Assembly (NCBI RefSeq): GCF_009467805.1
Contig: NZ_WIAY01000001.1
Span: forward strand, 186,001 to 250,000
Direction: 5' to 3'
Source of the DNA: Stenotrophomonas nematodicola
GTDB lineage: Bacteria > Pseudomonadota > Gammaproteobacteria > Xanthomonadales > Xanthomonadaceae
DNA: 64,000 bases
Shown here: in pieces, positions 36,159 to 43,107 of the stretch
Numbering within the stretch: position 1 is the first letter of the stretch
How the letters are laid out: each line of letters begins with the position of its first letter
Made by a program: the position numbers and the translations under genes
The notes under the pieces: model-generated
Databases searched by the model: none
What the model was told of the DNA's origin: nothing
What the model saw: only the letters and a program-made list of their open reading frames with translations

Positions 36159-36978
36159 GGATCTTCCCGCAGCCGCAGAGCCCTGCATGGGCGAGAGTGT
36201 GTACTCGTGGTTAGACGCTACCAGGCTACAGCTTGGTCTTGAGGAAGCTGAGTGGAGGCAATGGTGTGAGTTCGAAGCAAAAGAGCCAGAACGCCGAATC
36301 GGTGGCGCTGAATGGGGCCGACTTCCGCCTGAGCTGGGGCGAATTGAGCGCGTCCCAGCCTCATGGCGTATTGCAGCTGAGTGGAGGTCGGTAGGGTGCG
36401 CTATGTGTACTGCGCCGACCCAAAGCGGTACTCGGTATCCGGTTCTAGTTGATTGGTTGGATGCCAGAGCTATCGCGTGCTCCCGACACCGGCTGTTGCT
36501 CAGCTACGCGCCCTGCCGGGATGCAATGCCCCTGGATGCCAACGAAGAGCTGGTGTCCCTCTGGCAGTGGCTCGAGGAGTGGCGTCATGGCCGGGTGAAC
36601 GGGCAAGATGCCAGGCTTCGGAGAGACCTCGTTCTAGCGTCCGCTCGCAACTGGGGACCCGGCTCTGGCGAGATTGCAAGCGCCGAGCTGGCTTGGTCAA
36701 TCGAAGGGGCCGGGTGGGCACTCCCTAAACCGCACAGAACATACCAGCCGCTAGGCCCAGCAAGGGTGGGGCGCCTTGCACCCAATGACAGGGCGGCAGC
36801 ATTATTGGGTGCGTACAGGGCGTGGACGGCACTTGCCGCCGCTTCAGCCCAAAACCTGCCCAAGTGGCCGCTCGCCGCTTGGGAGTGGCTCGCGCGGCGG
36901 TGGCGTCATGGCGACCGACGCTTAGAGGCAATGCTCGTGGGAATCGTGATCGCGAGCCGGGGCGGGTCGCGGCGTTGA
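36148..36978 (+). CDS. tniQ: TniQ/TnsD-family target-selection protein
   Basis: 276 residues from ATG 36148. The TniQ domain starts with GESVYSWLDATRLQLGL. A zinc finger is visible as CAMC, then ACSRHR. It is shorter than TnsD and lacks a long C-terminal DNA-binding extension, as in Tn5053/Tn402-type TniQ. No resolvase (tniR) follows, so cointegrate resolution for this module is unexplained. The C-terminus is arginine-rich (IVIASRGGSRR). Confidence 0.88.
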   Translation: MRIEDLPAAAEPCMGESVYSWLDATRLQLGLEEAEWRQWCEFEAKEPERRIGGAEWGRLPPELGRIERVPASWRIAAEWRSVGCAMCTAPTQSGTRYPVLVDWLDARAIACSRHRLLLSYAPCRDAMPLDANEELVSLWQWLEEWRHGRVNGQDARLRRDLVLASARNWGPGSGEIASAELAWSIEGAGWALPKPHRTYQPLGPARVGRLAPNDRAAALLGAYRAWTALAAASAQNLPKWPLAAWEWLARRWRHGDRRLEAMLVGIVIASRGGSRR

Positions 36979-37635
36979 ACGGGATGGGCCGACAGAGACT
37001 TGCCTGAATAGGCCAGTGGTGCGTGCAATCTCTAACGCCTTGACCATCATAAGATCCATCCTTGAGCGCACAGTTGCGAGGCGCTATGAGTGCTGCCCTG
37101 GACGCCGGCGCCGTTAGAGATTGCACGCGCCCGCCCCTGGGACGACCTTGTCGCCCGCGAGCTGGGCGATCCATGAAGTGCCCCCTATGGCGGGAACTGG
37201 TGGATAGGTCGGTTCCGGACAAGAGAACTGCCCAAACTAGGAAGCTGCTTCCATTGATGTTGTTCCGCCTCGTCGACAAAAGTCCTAGTGCTTAACGATT
37301 AGGGTGCGTTATCGGGGGTAGGGTATGGCAACTCCCGACCCATAGCAGACGTCCGCTCGCTCCGATCAAGCATGGCTCTCTGTCCCGATATCTGGGGCTG
37401 GCTACACATCGGCTCGCAAGCCGCACTCAGCGCCCCGAAGATCGAGAGGTAGTGGATCACTATACGATCCGCTCTGGATAAGGAGCATGGCTGGATCCAG
37501 AGGTCCGGCTTTCAAGTACCTAGGTGTAAAGGAGGCTTACTCAATTGCGGGTCTACGAGAAGACGCATAATGCGGGTATGGGGCTAGCATCACATGGAAC
37601 GGCCTAAAGGCCACAACAAGATTTAGGGACAGCGC
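36979..37635. other. Intergenic region between tniQ and the Kongming-type operon
   Basis: 657 bp with no convincing gene. It contains a perfect 17-bp inverted repeat (37021-37037 and 37112-37128). Open frames here are short and of unnatural composition. The promoter of the downstream operon should lie in its last 150 bp. Confidence 0.5.
37021..37128. repeat. Perfect 17-bp inverted repeat around a 74-bp spacer
   Basis: GCGTGCAATCTCTAACG at 37021-37037 is exactly complementary to CGTTAGAGATTGCACGC at 37112-37128. The CGTTAGAGA end matches the motif near the putative left end (33053), so these may be transposon-end or TniA-binding sequences in head-to-head arrangement. The TCTAAC/GTTAGA cores recall integron attC sites, but the extended perfect arms do not fit attC. 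Confidence 0.6.
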
Positions 37636-38694
37636 TTGAATCAGCGGCAACTTGATCTACCAGGCCTCTTAGGCTTGGCCGACGACCTCGACGACCTCGA
37701 CGACCTCGACGACGATGGCGGCGTGCGAGCCCGCGTGCATGATCGGGGGGAACTCCACCTGCATATGAACGGCGCCGTCCCTGTGTCGACCATCCGGGAG
37801 ATCATGGCCGACGAAGCAACTTCGCTTCCGGCAGGGTTCGATTTCGAGCGGGACATGACTCGCCTTGTCCCTTGCAAATCGCTGGCGGAGTACCTCACGC
37901 CGTGGCAGGTGTTGCGGCTCTTCCCCAAGAAGCGCGCAAACCTCGACCGCCTCGCCCATGCCGTTCTTGCGAGCCTGGCAGAAAACGCCGTTCGTTTCGT
38001 CGAGCTCCGCAGCAGCGTCCTGTACTTGACCGGACTTCAGAGCTGCACGCCGGCGCAAGCATTGGAACGCCTCATCGAGTCGACAGGCAGCGCTTCTCAG
38101 CAATACGGTATCAGGCGGGGCTTGATCCTCACCGTAACCCGGGGCGACTACGGCGCCTCCAATCTCGCCACGCTCTTGCAGGCCTACGAGGACATCGGAC
38201 GGCCGAAGGATGTCGTTGGGCTCGACCTTGCGGGAGATGAAGAGACGCCCTATTCGGCTGAGCTGCCCGCGATCATTCGTGAGGCCAAGGACCGGTACGG
38301 CTTCGGCATCACGATCCACGCTGGAGAGACTGGGCGCGTAGAGAATGTGCGAGCGGCCGTAGAGCTCTTCCACGCTGATCGGATCGGCCACGGCACGGCT
38401 GCAGTCAAAGATCCTGACTTGATGGATCTGCTGGCTACCAAGGGGGTCTGCGTCGAGGTCTGCCCAATCAGCAACCGGCTGACGGGCGCCGTTCCCAGTG
38501 ATGAGGCCCATCCTCTGCAGGAGTTCCGACGCCGTGGTGTGCCGTTCGTCATCTGCTCCGACAACCCGGCGATCCATCAACGCGGCCTGGCTGACGACCA
38601 AGCCGCCGCTATGGCCGAAGGCTTGTCCATCTGCGACATGCAGCAGCAGTACGAAGTGGCCAAGCGCTTTTCATTCATGGAGGGTCTGAAATGA
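37636..38694 (+). CDS. komA: Adenosine deaminase-family effector, KomA-like (Kongming defence)
   Basis: 352 residues from TTG 37636 (a nearby upstream ATG is stopped in frame). Complete deaminase motifs: ELHLHMNGAV (His41, His43), HAGE 228-231, RIGHG 249-253 and SDNP 308-311, so zinc binding and deamination should be intact. In the published Kongming system KomA deaminates deoxyadenosine nucleotide so that an invading phage's kinase makes dITP, the alarm molecule. The N-terminus carries an Asp/Leu repeat (DDLDDLDDLDDD) encoded by a 9-bp tandem repeat. It overlaps the next gene by 4 bp. The system call rests on the ADA-HAM1-SIR2 gene order. Confidence 0.8.
   Translation: MNQRQLDLPGLLGLADDLDDLDDLDDDGGVRARVHDRGELHLHMNGAVPVSTIREIMADEATSLPAGFDFERDMTRLVPCKSLAEYLTPWQVLRLFPKKRANLDRLAHAVLASLAENAVRFVELRSSVLYLTGLQSCTPAQALERLIESTGSASQQYGIRRGLILTVTRGDYGASNLATLLQAYEDIGRPKDVVGLDLAGDEETPYSAELPAIIREAKDRYGFGITIHAGETGRVENVRAAVELFHADRIGHGTAAVKDPDLMDLLATKGVCVEVCPISNRLTGAVPSDEAHPLQEFRRRGVPFVICSDNPAIHQRGLADDQAAAMAEGLSICDMQQQYEVAKRFSFMEGLK
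37681..37713 (+). repeat. 9-bp tandem repeat inside komA-like gene
   Basis: GACGACCTC occurs three times in a row, followed by a partial fourth unit (GACGAC). It encodes the acidic DDL repeat of the N-terminal linker. Being in frame, its copy number could vary without breaking the gene. Confidence 0.8.
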
Positions 38695-39251
38695 AGATTC
38701 GATTCATGTCCGGCAACGAGCACAAGATCAAGGAAGTACAACGCATCCTCGGCCCGATTGGGGTGGGCGTCGTGCCTGTATCCAGAAAGATCGAGGAACT
38801 GCAGACTCAGGACGTCCATGCGCTCGTGCGGGACAAGCTAATCAAGGCGTTTCACGAGATTGGCCGCCCCCTGTTCGTCGAGCACACAGGGCTGTATCTC
38901 CGGGGACTGAACGACCTTCCCGCAGGCCTAACCCAGATTTTTTGGGACCGATTGGAAGCCAGGCGCTTCGCGGATCTCGTGGCCGCTCTTGGTGACGACA
39001 AGGTCATCGCAAAGACGGTTCTTGGGTACTGCGACGGGCGCCAGATGCACCTGTTCGAAGGCGCAATCGAGGGGACGGTTCCGCGCGCACCGGCTGGGCC
39101 GGAGGATTTCCAATGGGACTGCGTGTTCATACCTGACGGCTACACGACGACGTTTGCCCAAATGGGTACCGGAAAGGACGACATATCCATGCGCCGCCTA
39201 GCATTGGACAGGTTTGCTGCCCACCTTAAAATTTCGAGAGTCCCGACATGA
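38691..39251 (+). CDS. komB: HAM1/RdgB-like NTP-binding protein, KomB-like
   Basis: 186 residues. The HAM1 start MKIRFMSGNEHKIKEVQRIL is clear (SGN-x2-K). The segment that normally reads (A/V)(D/E)D(S/T)GL is FVEHTGL (63-68). His65 replaces the Asp that serves as general base in RdgB/ITPA, so pyrophosphatase activity is probably lost or weak while purine NTP binding may remain. That fits the KomB role as the dITP sensor partnered with the SIR2 effector. Overlaps both neighbours by 4 bp. Confidence 0.8.
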   Translation: MKIRFMSGNEHKIKEVQRILGPIGVGVVPVSRKIEELQTQDVHALVRDKLIKAFHEIGRPLFVEHTGLYLRGLNDLPAGLTQIFWDRLEARRFADLVAALGDDKVIAKTVLGYCDGRQMHLFEGAIEGTVPRAPAGPEDFQWDCVFIPDGYTTTFAQMGTGKDDISMRRLALDRFAAHLKISRVPT

Positions 39252-40042
39252 GAGCTGAACTTCTAGATGCCCACAGCAATGGCAAGCTAATGCTATTTGT
39301 CGGAGCTGGTGTGTCTGCAAACCTTGGTTTGCCGAGTTGGAGCCAACTGATCGCGCATATTGCCGAGGAGCTGGGCTACGACCCGGCGGTGTTTGCCACC
39401 TATGGGAACTATCAGACTCTGGCTGAGTTCTACAAAAAGAAAAGAGGTGGCCTCGGCGAGCTACGGAGCTGGATGGACCGCGAATGGCACAAGCCTTCCA
39501 CGAACATCAAGACCTCCGATATTCACCGGCTCATCACCCTGGGCAACTTCTCGCGGATCTACACCACCAACTACGACCGGTGGCTTGAGATCGCTCACGC
39601 CGAGTTCGGTGTGAAGTACGACAGGATTGCCAGCGTAGCGGACATGGTCGCTGTCAGAGACGGTCACCGCCAGATCATCAAGTTCCATGGTGACTTCGCA
39701 GCCGACGAGTCTATCGTTCTCGACGAGACCAGCTACTACCAGCGACTGACCTTCGACACGCCGCTGGACATCAAGCTCCGCAGCGACGTGCTAAGCAACT
39801 CTGTCCTCTTCATTGGCTACAGCCTGACAGACTTCAATATCCGGCTGCTGTTCTATCGCCTGACCGAAATGTGGAGGAAGTCGCCGCTCGCTTCGGCGAG
39901 ACCAAAGTCGTACGTCTTCACCAATCGCCCGAACCCGGCGGCAGAAGAAGTTCTGAGGCACTGGGGAATTGAGATGATCGTGTCCGATCAGGACGATCCC
40001 AAGGCAGCGCTCACGGACTTCCTGCAAGAGCTTGTGACCTGA
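39248..40042 (+). CDS. komC: SIR2-domain NADase effector, KomC-like
   Basis: 264 residues. The NAD-binding start LMLFVGAGVSANLGLPSW has GAG at 19-21. The catalytic Asn lies in YTTNYDRW (106-110) and the catalytic His in KFHGDF (147-149), the arrangement of SIR2_2-type defence NADases such as ThsA and DSR. In Kongming the SIR2 protein depletes NAD once the HAM1 partner binds dITP. Last gene of the operon. Confidence 0.85.
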   Translation: MRAELLDAHSNGKLMLFVGAGVSANLGLPSWSQLIAHIAEELGYDPAVFATYGNYQTLAEFYKKKRGGLGELRSWMDREWHKPSTNIKTSDIHRLITLGNFSRIYTTNYDRWLEIAHAEFGVKYDRIASVADMVAVRDGHRQIIKFHGDFAADESIVLDETSYYQRLTFDTPLDIKLRSDVLSNSVLFIGYSLTDFNIRLLFYRLTEMWRKSPLASARPKSYVFTNRPNPAAEEVLRHWGIEMIVSDQDDPKAALTDFLQELVT

Positions 40043-40059
40043 CGAGCCGAGCAGGCTCG
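40043..40059 (+). terminator. Weak hairpin after komC-like gene
   Basis: CGAGCC-GAGCA-GGCTCG stem-loop directly after the stop. No T-run follows, so it is at best a partial terminator. Confidence 0.25.
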
Positions 40060-40244
40060 CGCCGTCCGTCGCAATGCTAGGCACAGCATTTGGTCACGAT
40101 TGCAGCCAAGTACATGACTTCAAAAGCATCGTGACAATCATTGCTGGATCGCGCAGAGAAGCTGCCTGAGCAACTACGAATCTGGCCTGCATCAGCGTCC
40201 AAGATAGCGGCAGTCTTGAGGCGGCCAGGTGGCGTGAAGACCGC

Positions 40245-40274
40245 TGCGTCTGCTTCTGGCCGGAAGTCGACATA
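40245..40274. repeat. Interspersed hairpin repeat, copy 3
   Basis: GCGTCTGCTTCTGGCCGGAAGTCGACA matches the copy at 26871 apart from a few bases. It lies in the gap after the Kongming-type operon, so the repeat has also entered the defence island. Confidence 0.6.
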
Positions 40275-40326
40275 GGCAGGGCAGGGGATTAGGAAGATCT
40301 ATCGTGGGTGCCGCAGGACACGTCCA

Positions 40327-41211
40327 TTATGGGGTCAAGCGGTCATGGCCCCGTGGGTCTTCATCTTCCCATTCCAGCGACGACTGGGCTCTGAGGAAGC
40401 GCGATGTTTTGAAACGAGGAATGTAAGGTTGCCGCCGAGCTTCGTTGAGCAAGCGGTGGAACCACCAGTGATCGGGCGAGTTAGCATCCACCCCGGGAAG
40501 CGGAATGAACTGATACATGCCAGGTAGAGCGCCATCCTCGTAAACCACGTGGCGGTTGTAGACGGGCTCGATATAGCGATACAGCGCCCAAGTGACGTTG
40601 TTGATAAGTTCTGCGAGCCAGCTCCCGTAGTAGATGAAGACGTTCTCTCCCAAGTGCTCACGGAAGTCGTCCAGCGCGAACGGAATCTGAGCCAGAGGAA
40701 CGTGGTGGCCGTGCACGGCAAGCAGGGTTTGCACCTGCTGAGAAACGCCGGTCAGGCGCGCCAGATTGTGCTTGGCTTGGTTTCCCGCAATTTTCAGCAG
40801 CTGCAGGCGGGTGACCGATAGCCTTGCATGGACGTTAATGCTTCCAAGCCAGAACTTGGGGTGGATCACCTCATGAAGCCAGGAGCGAAGGTCTGCGGCG
40901 GCGCTGGCGAGCTCCAGAGCGGAGCCCGGGTCGGACAGCTGTGGATGCGCGCCGGCTTTCTCCAACACCTCCAAGCAGGACATCTTCTCTCCCAGCAACT
41001 CCTTGCTGCCCCCTTCGTGGACGAAATCCAGCAAGCGGATGTAGAACAAGTCGCGGTGAGGCGTCGACTTGAAGCGCACCTGCATTTCCCCTGGATAGCT
41101 TGCCAAAGGCAAGAACTCCATCAACAGCCGATTCACCAGGTCACGCAACGCGTCAAAGGCAACGCTTAGGCCGATGGCTTCCAGGGTTTCTGGGGAGGAG
41201 GGGGTAGACAT
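40327..41211 (-). CDS. Uncharacterised protein of the defence island
   Basis: 294 residues, no recognised domain. It begins MSTPSSPETLEAIGLSVAF and is rich in leucine and aromatic residues without membrane segments. A stretch KIAGNQAKHNLARLTGV looks like the N-x2-KHN region of some all-helical toxins or sensors, and FIYYGSWLAELINNVTWALYRYIEP is a conserved-looking hydrophobic core. It is divergent from the gene at 41271 with a 59-bp gap, so the pair may share control. Its position between two anti-phage systems makes a defence role possible, but nothing in the sequence proves it. Confidence 0.7.
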   Translation of the reverse strand: MSTPSSPETLEAIGLSVAFDALRDLVNRLLMEFLPLASYPGEMQVRFKSTPHRDLFYIRLLDFVHEGGSKELLGEKMSCLEVLEKAGAHPQLSDPGSALELASAAADLRSWLHEVIHPKFWLGSINVHARLSVTRLQLLKIAGNQAKHNLARLTGVSQQVQTLLAVHGHHVPLAQIPFALDDFREHLGENVFIYYGSWLAELINNVTWALYRYIEPVYNRHVVYEDGALPGMYQFIPLPGVDANSPDHWWFHRLLNEARRQPYIPRFKTSRFLRAQSSLEWEDEDPRGHDRLTP

Positions 41212-41270
41212 GATTATAAAGAGGGATGGCTTCGTGCAATCATGTCCGATCTACACTTTGGTGAACAGTG

Positions 41271-42017
41271 ATGGACCAGGTCAAGCATTCGCTCAACACC
41301 TTGAACCACTACGCGGATGCTTTTCGGAATATGGTCAACGCATGCGTGAGATTGCGCGGAGAACCCGTCGCACGACTAAAGCTGGAGAAGGAGCTCGACT
41401 GGAGCTTTCTGTGCGTGGCGATGGACATCCTGGGCGATGCCAGCTTGGCCATAGGCAACGTGCTAGTGTTTGGCCTGGATGGCCCAACCCGGTACAACAA
41501 TGATGGGGAAAAATACCTGCGACTTTATGGCCTGCTGGGAGCCACCTATAGCCAACAACGGGCCGCCCTTAAGCTCCACAAGCTGACCAACTGCCCAAAC
41601 GTCAACGGCCTTGGGGAGAAAGCCAGGCGGCTGAGGGCCACCATTCTCCGCCATCAGATCGCCGCCCACAGCTTGGACAACTTGGACGAGAGCGGGCGGG
41701 TTACTGCCGCCTTTGTGCCGGTGCGCATTGAACTTGGAGGCTTCAATTGCACAGTGACCCAGAACCGGGGAGACACGTTTGAGCGGCACGATCTGTTGGA
41801 AGACATCCGCGAGCACTGCGACTTCGTGGTGACGGTCCTAGACGAGGTGTTTGCGAAATGTGCCGGAACCTTCTTCAAAGAAGACGCGCCAAGGCACGCT
41901 GAGCATTTAAGGACACTTCAGGGGCTCCGCGGGATCCGAGATGGGGACGTCGTCATGCACGCGGGTGACATCAGGATTGTGGTGAACGCCGTAAAGCCCA
42001 AAGGCGCTGGCCCCTAA
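41271..42017 (+). CDS. Uncharacterised helical protein with HEPN-like RX5H motif
   Basis: 248 residues from ATG 41271 (GTG 41268 is adjacent). Predicted largely helical. Near residue 127 it reads KARRLRATILRHQIAAHSLDN, giving R127-x5-H133 with a polar residue after the Arg, which fits the RX4-6H motif of HEPN ribonucleases. C-terminal region GDVVMHAGDIRIVVNAV has no match that I know. Divergent from the equally unknown gene at 40327. A HEPN-type RNase acting in phage defence is a hypothesis only. Confidence 0.65.
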   Translation: MDQVKHSLNTLNHYADAFRNMVNACVRLRGEPVARLKLEKELDWSFLCVAMDILGDASLAIGNVLVFGLDGPTRYNNDGEKYLRLYGLLGATYSQQRAALKLHKLTNCPNVNGLGEKARRLRATILRHQIAAHSLDNLDESGRVTAAFVPVRIELGGFNCTVTQNRGDTFERHDLLEDIREHCDFVVTVLDEVFAKCAGTFFKEDAPRHAEHLRTLQGLRGIRDGDVVMHAGDIRIVVNAVKPKGAGP

Positions 42018-42136
42018 TGTGTTGAAGCGCACGAACCCGGTCTCTTCTCTCGATCTAACCCTAGAAATCGATCACCAAGCGCCGGCGGCCAATTTTGGAA
42101 AAGGCGATCATCCAGAGGTTCAACTCGGAGAAATGC

Positions 42137-42994
42137 ATGGACTCGTACCAACTAAGGGGCGCGCACATCGGGCCCCAGAACGTCATTGAAATCACCGCTG
42201 ACTGCCACGCTTCGTACGTCAAGGCCAGGCATTGCCTTATTGACGCTGGCAATTTTGAGCGTCGCTATGAGCTGATGATGGGCAATTTCCTCGCATTCGA
42301 GGAGTTCTGTGCGGTATCGCATCTCCGTAACGAAATGCGTATGGATTGGGGTTATGAGAGCGGAGACGCGCTCATAATGGAGGCCAACCGCCACATCATT
42401 AATGTCTTCACTAGTGGAAAGACCTACGTCGATCAGGTCGGGCGCGACTTCAAGTCATTCGGCGACGCGGGCGAGTTCGCCAGCAACGTCAAGGCGCTAG
42501 CAAGTGCCTCGTATGACGCTTCGCATGACTACCGAATGACGTGCCAATTGCGAGATCGGGCGCAACATCGCGCTTTACCTGTTGATGGCTATGACGGGTC
42601 GAAGGATGAGATCGGGTTTTACACCAGCAAGGCCAAGATCGCGGCAGATCGTGGTAGCTTCAAGAAGCTAATTCTCGATGAGGCGTCGGACAAGATCTAT
42701 CTCCGTCAGACTTTGCGGGGCTACATGCGGGAGTTGAGCGGGATGCACGTCGCATTGCGCTCTCTGGTCGAGCCCGAGGTGGTTGCCAGCCGTGCCTTAC
42801 TGGCCGCTGCGATCGCACAATACGCGCAGGGCCAGAAGGAGAGAAGCCATGTCTCATCGACAGGCATTGGGCTTGAATCGGTCCATTACCGCAACAACGC
42901 GAGTATCGATGCGGTGCCGCTTCTGCTGAACTGGGACGACAATCGCATACGTTTAGCGCAGAAGAACCGCTTTCAAATACGATTCCCGGCCTAG
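42137..42994 (+). CDS. Uncharacterised protein
   Basis: 285 residues from ATG 42137 (MDSYQLRGAHIGPQNVIE), with GGAG six bases upstream. The frame is open to TTG 42095 but that start is weaker. No domain recognised. Composition is soluble, with many Tyr, Asp and His (YDASHDYRMTCQLRDRAQHRALPVDGYDG). It ends 17 bp before the IS3 remnant at 43012. Could be island cargo of any kind. Confidence 0.6.
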   Translation: MDSYQLRGAHIGPQNVIEITADCHASYVKARHCLIDAGNFERRYELMMGNFLAFEEFCAVSHLRNEMRMDWGYESGDALIMEANRHIINVFTSGKTYVDQVGRDFKSFGDAGEFASNVKALASASYDASHDYRMTCQLRDRAQHRALPVDGYDGSKDEIGFYTSKAKIAADRGSFKKLILDEASDKIYLRQTLRGYMRELSGMHVALRSLVEPEVVASRALLAAAIAQYAQGQKERSHVSSTGIGLESVHYRNNASIDAVPLLLNWDDNRIRLAQKNRFQIRFPA

Positions 42995-43011
42995 ACTACG
43001 AGCGCAACTGC

Positions 43012-43107
43012 CATGACAACCGCGATGGAGAGCTTCTTCCAGCTACTGAAACGGGAACGGATCAGGGGGAGGATCTACAGCAATCACGACGAGGCACGTA
43101 GCGCCTA
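43012..43107 (+). pseudogene. IS3-family orfB C-terminal remnant
   Basis: A 31-residue fragment starting MTTAMESFFQLLKRERIR and ending EARSA matches the end of IS3-group transposases (the N-x-AMESFF-x-x-LK-x-ER motif with the last catalytic Glu). Everything upstream of the motif is missing, so it is a scar from a different IS3 copy than the one at 31880. Its stop is 1-3 bp from the stop of the convergent helicase gene. Confidence 0.75.

Noticed and set aside
37021..37128. Integron attC site
   Set aside because: The TCTAAC/GTTAGA cores are reminiscent, but the 17-bp perfect arms lack the attC spacer and L-box layout, the RYYYAAC consensus is not met, and no integron integrase is present.
37681..37713. 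CRISPR or large tandem array
   Set aside because: Only a three-unit 9-bp repeat without spacers, and it is coding.
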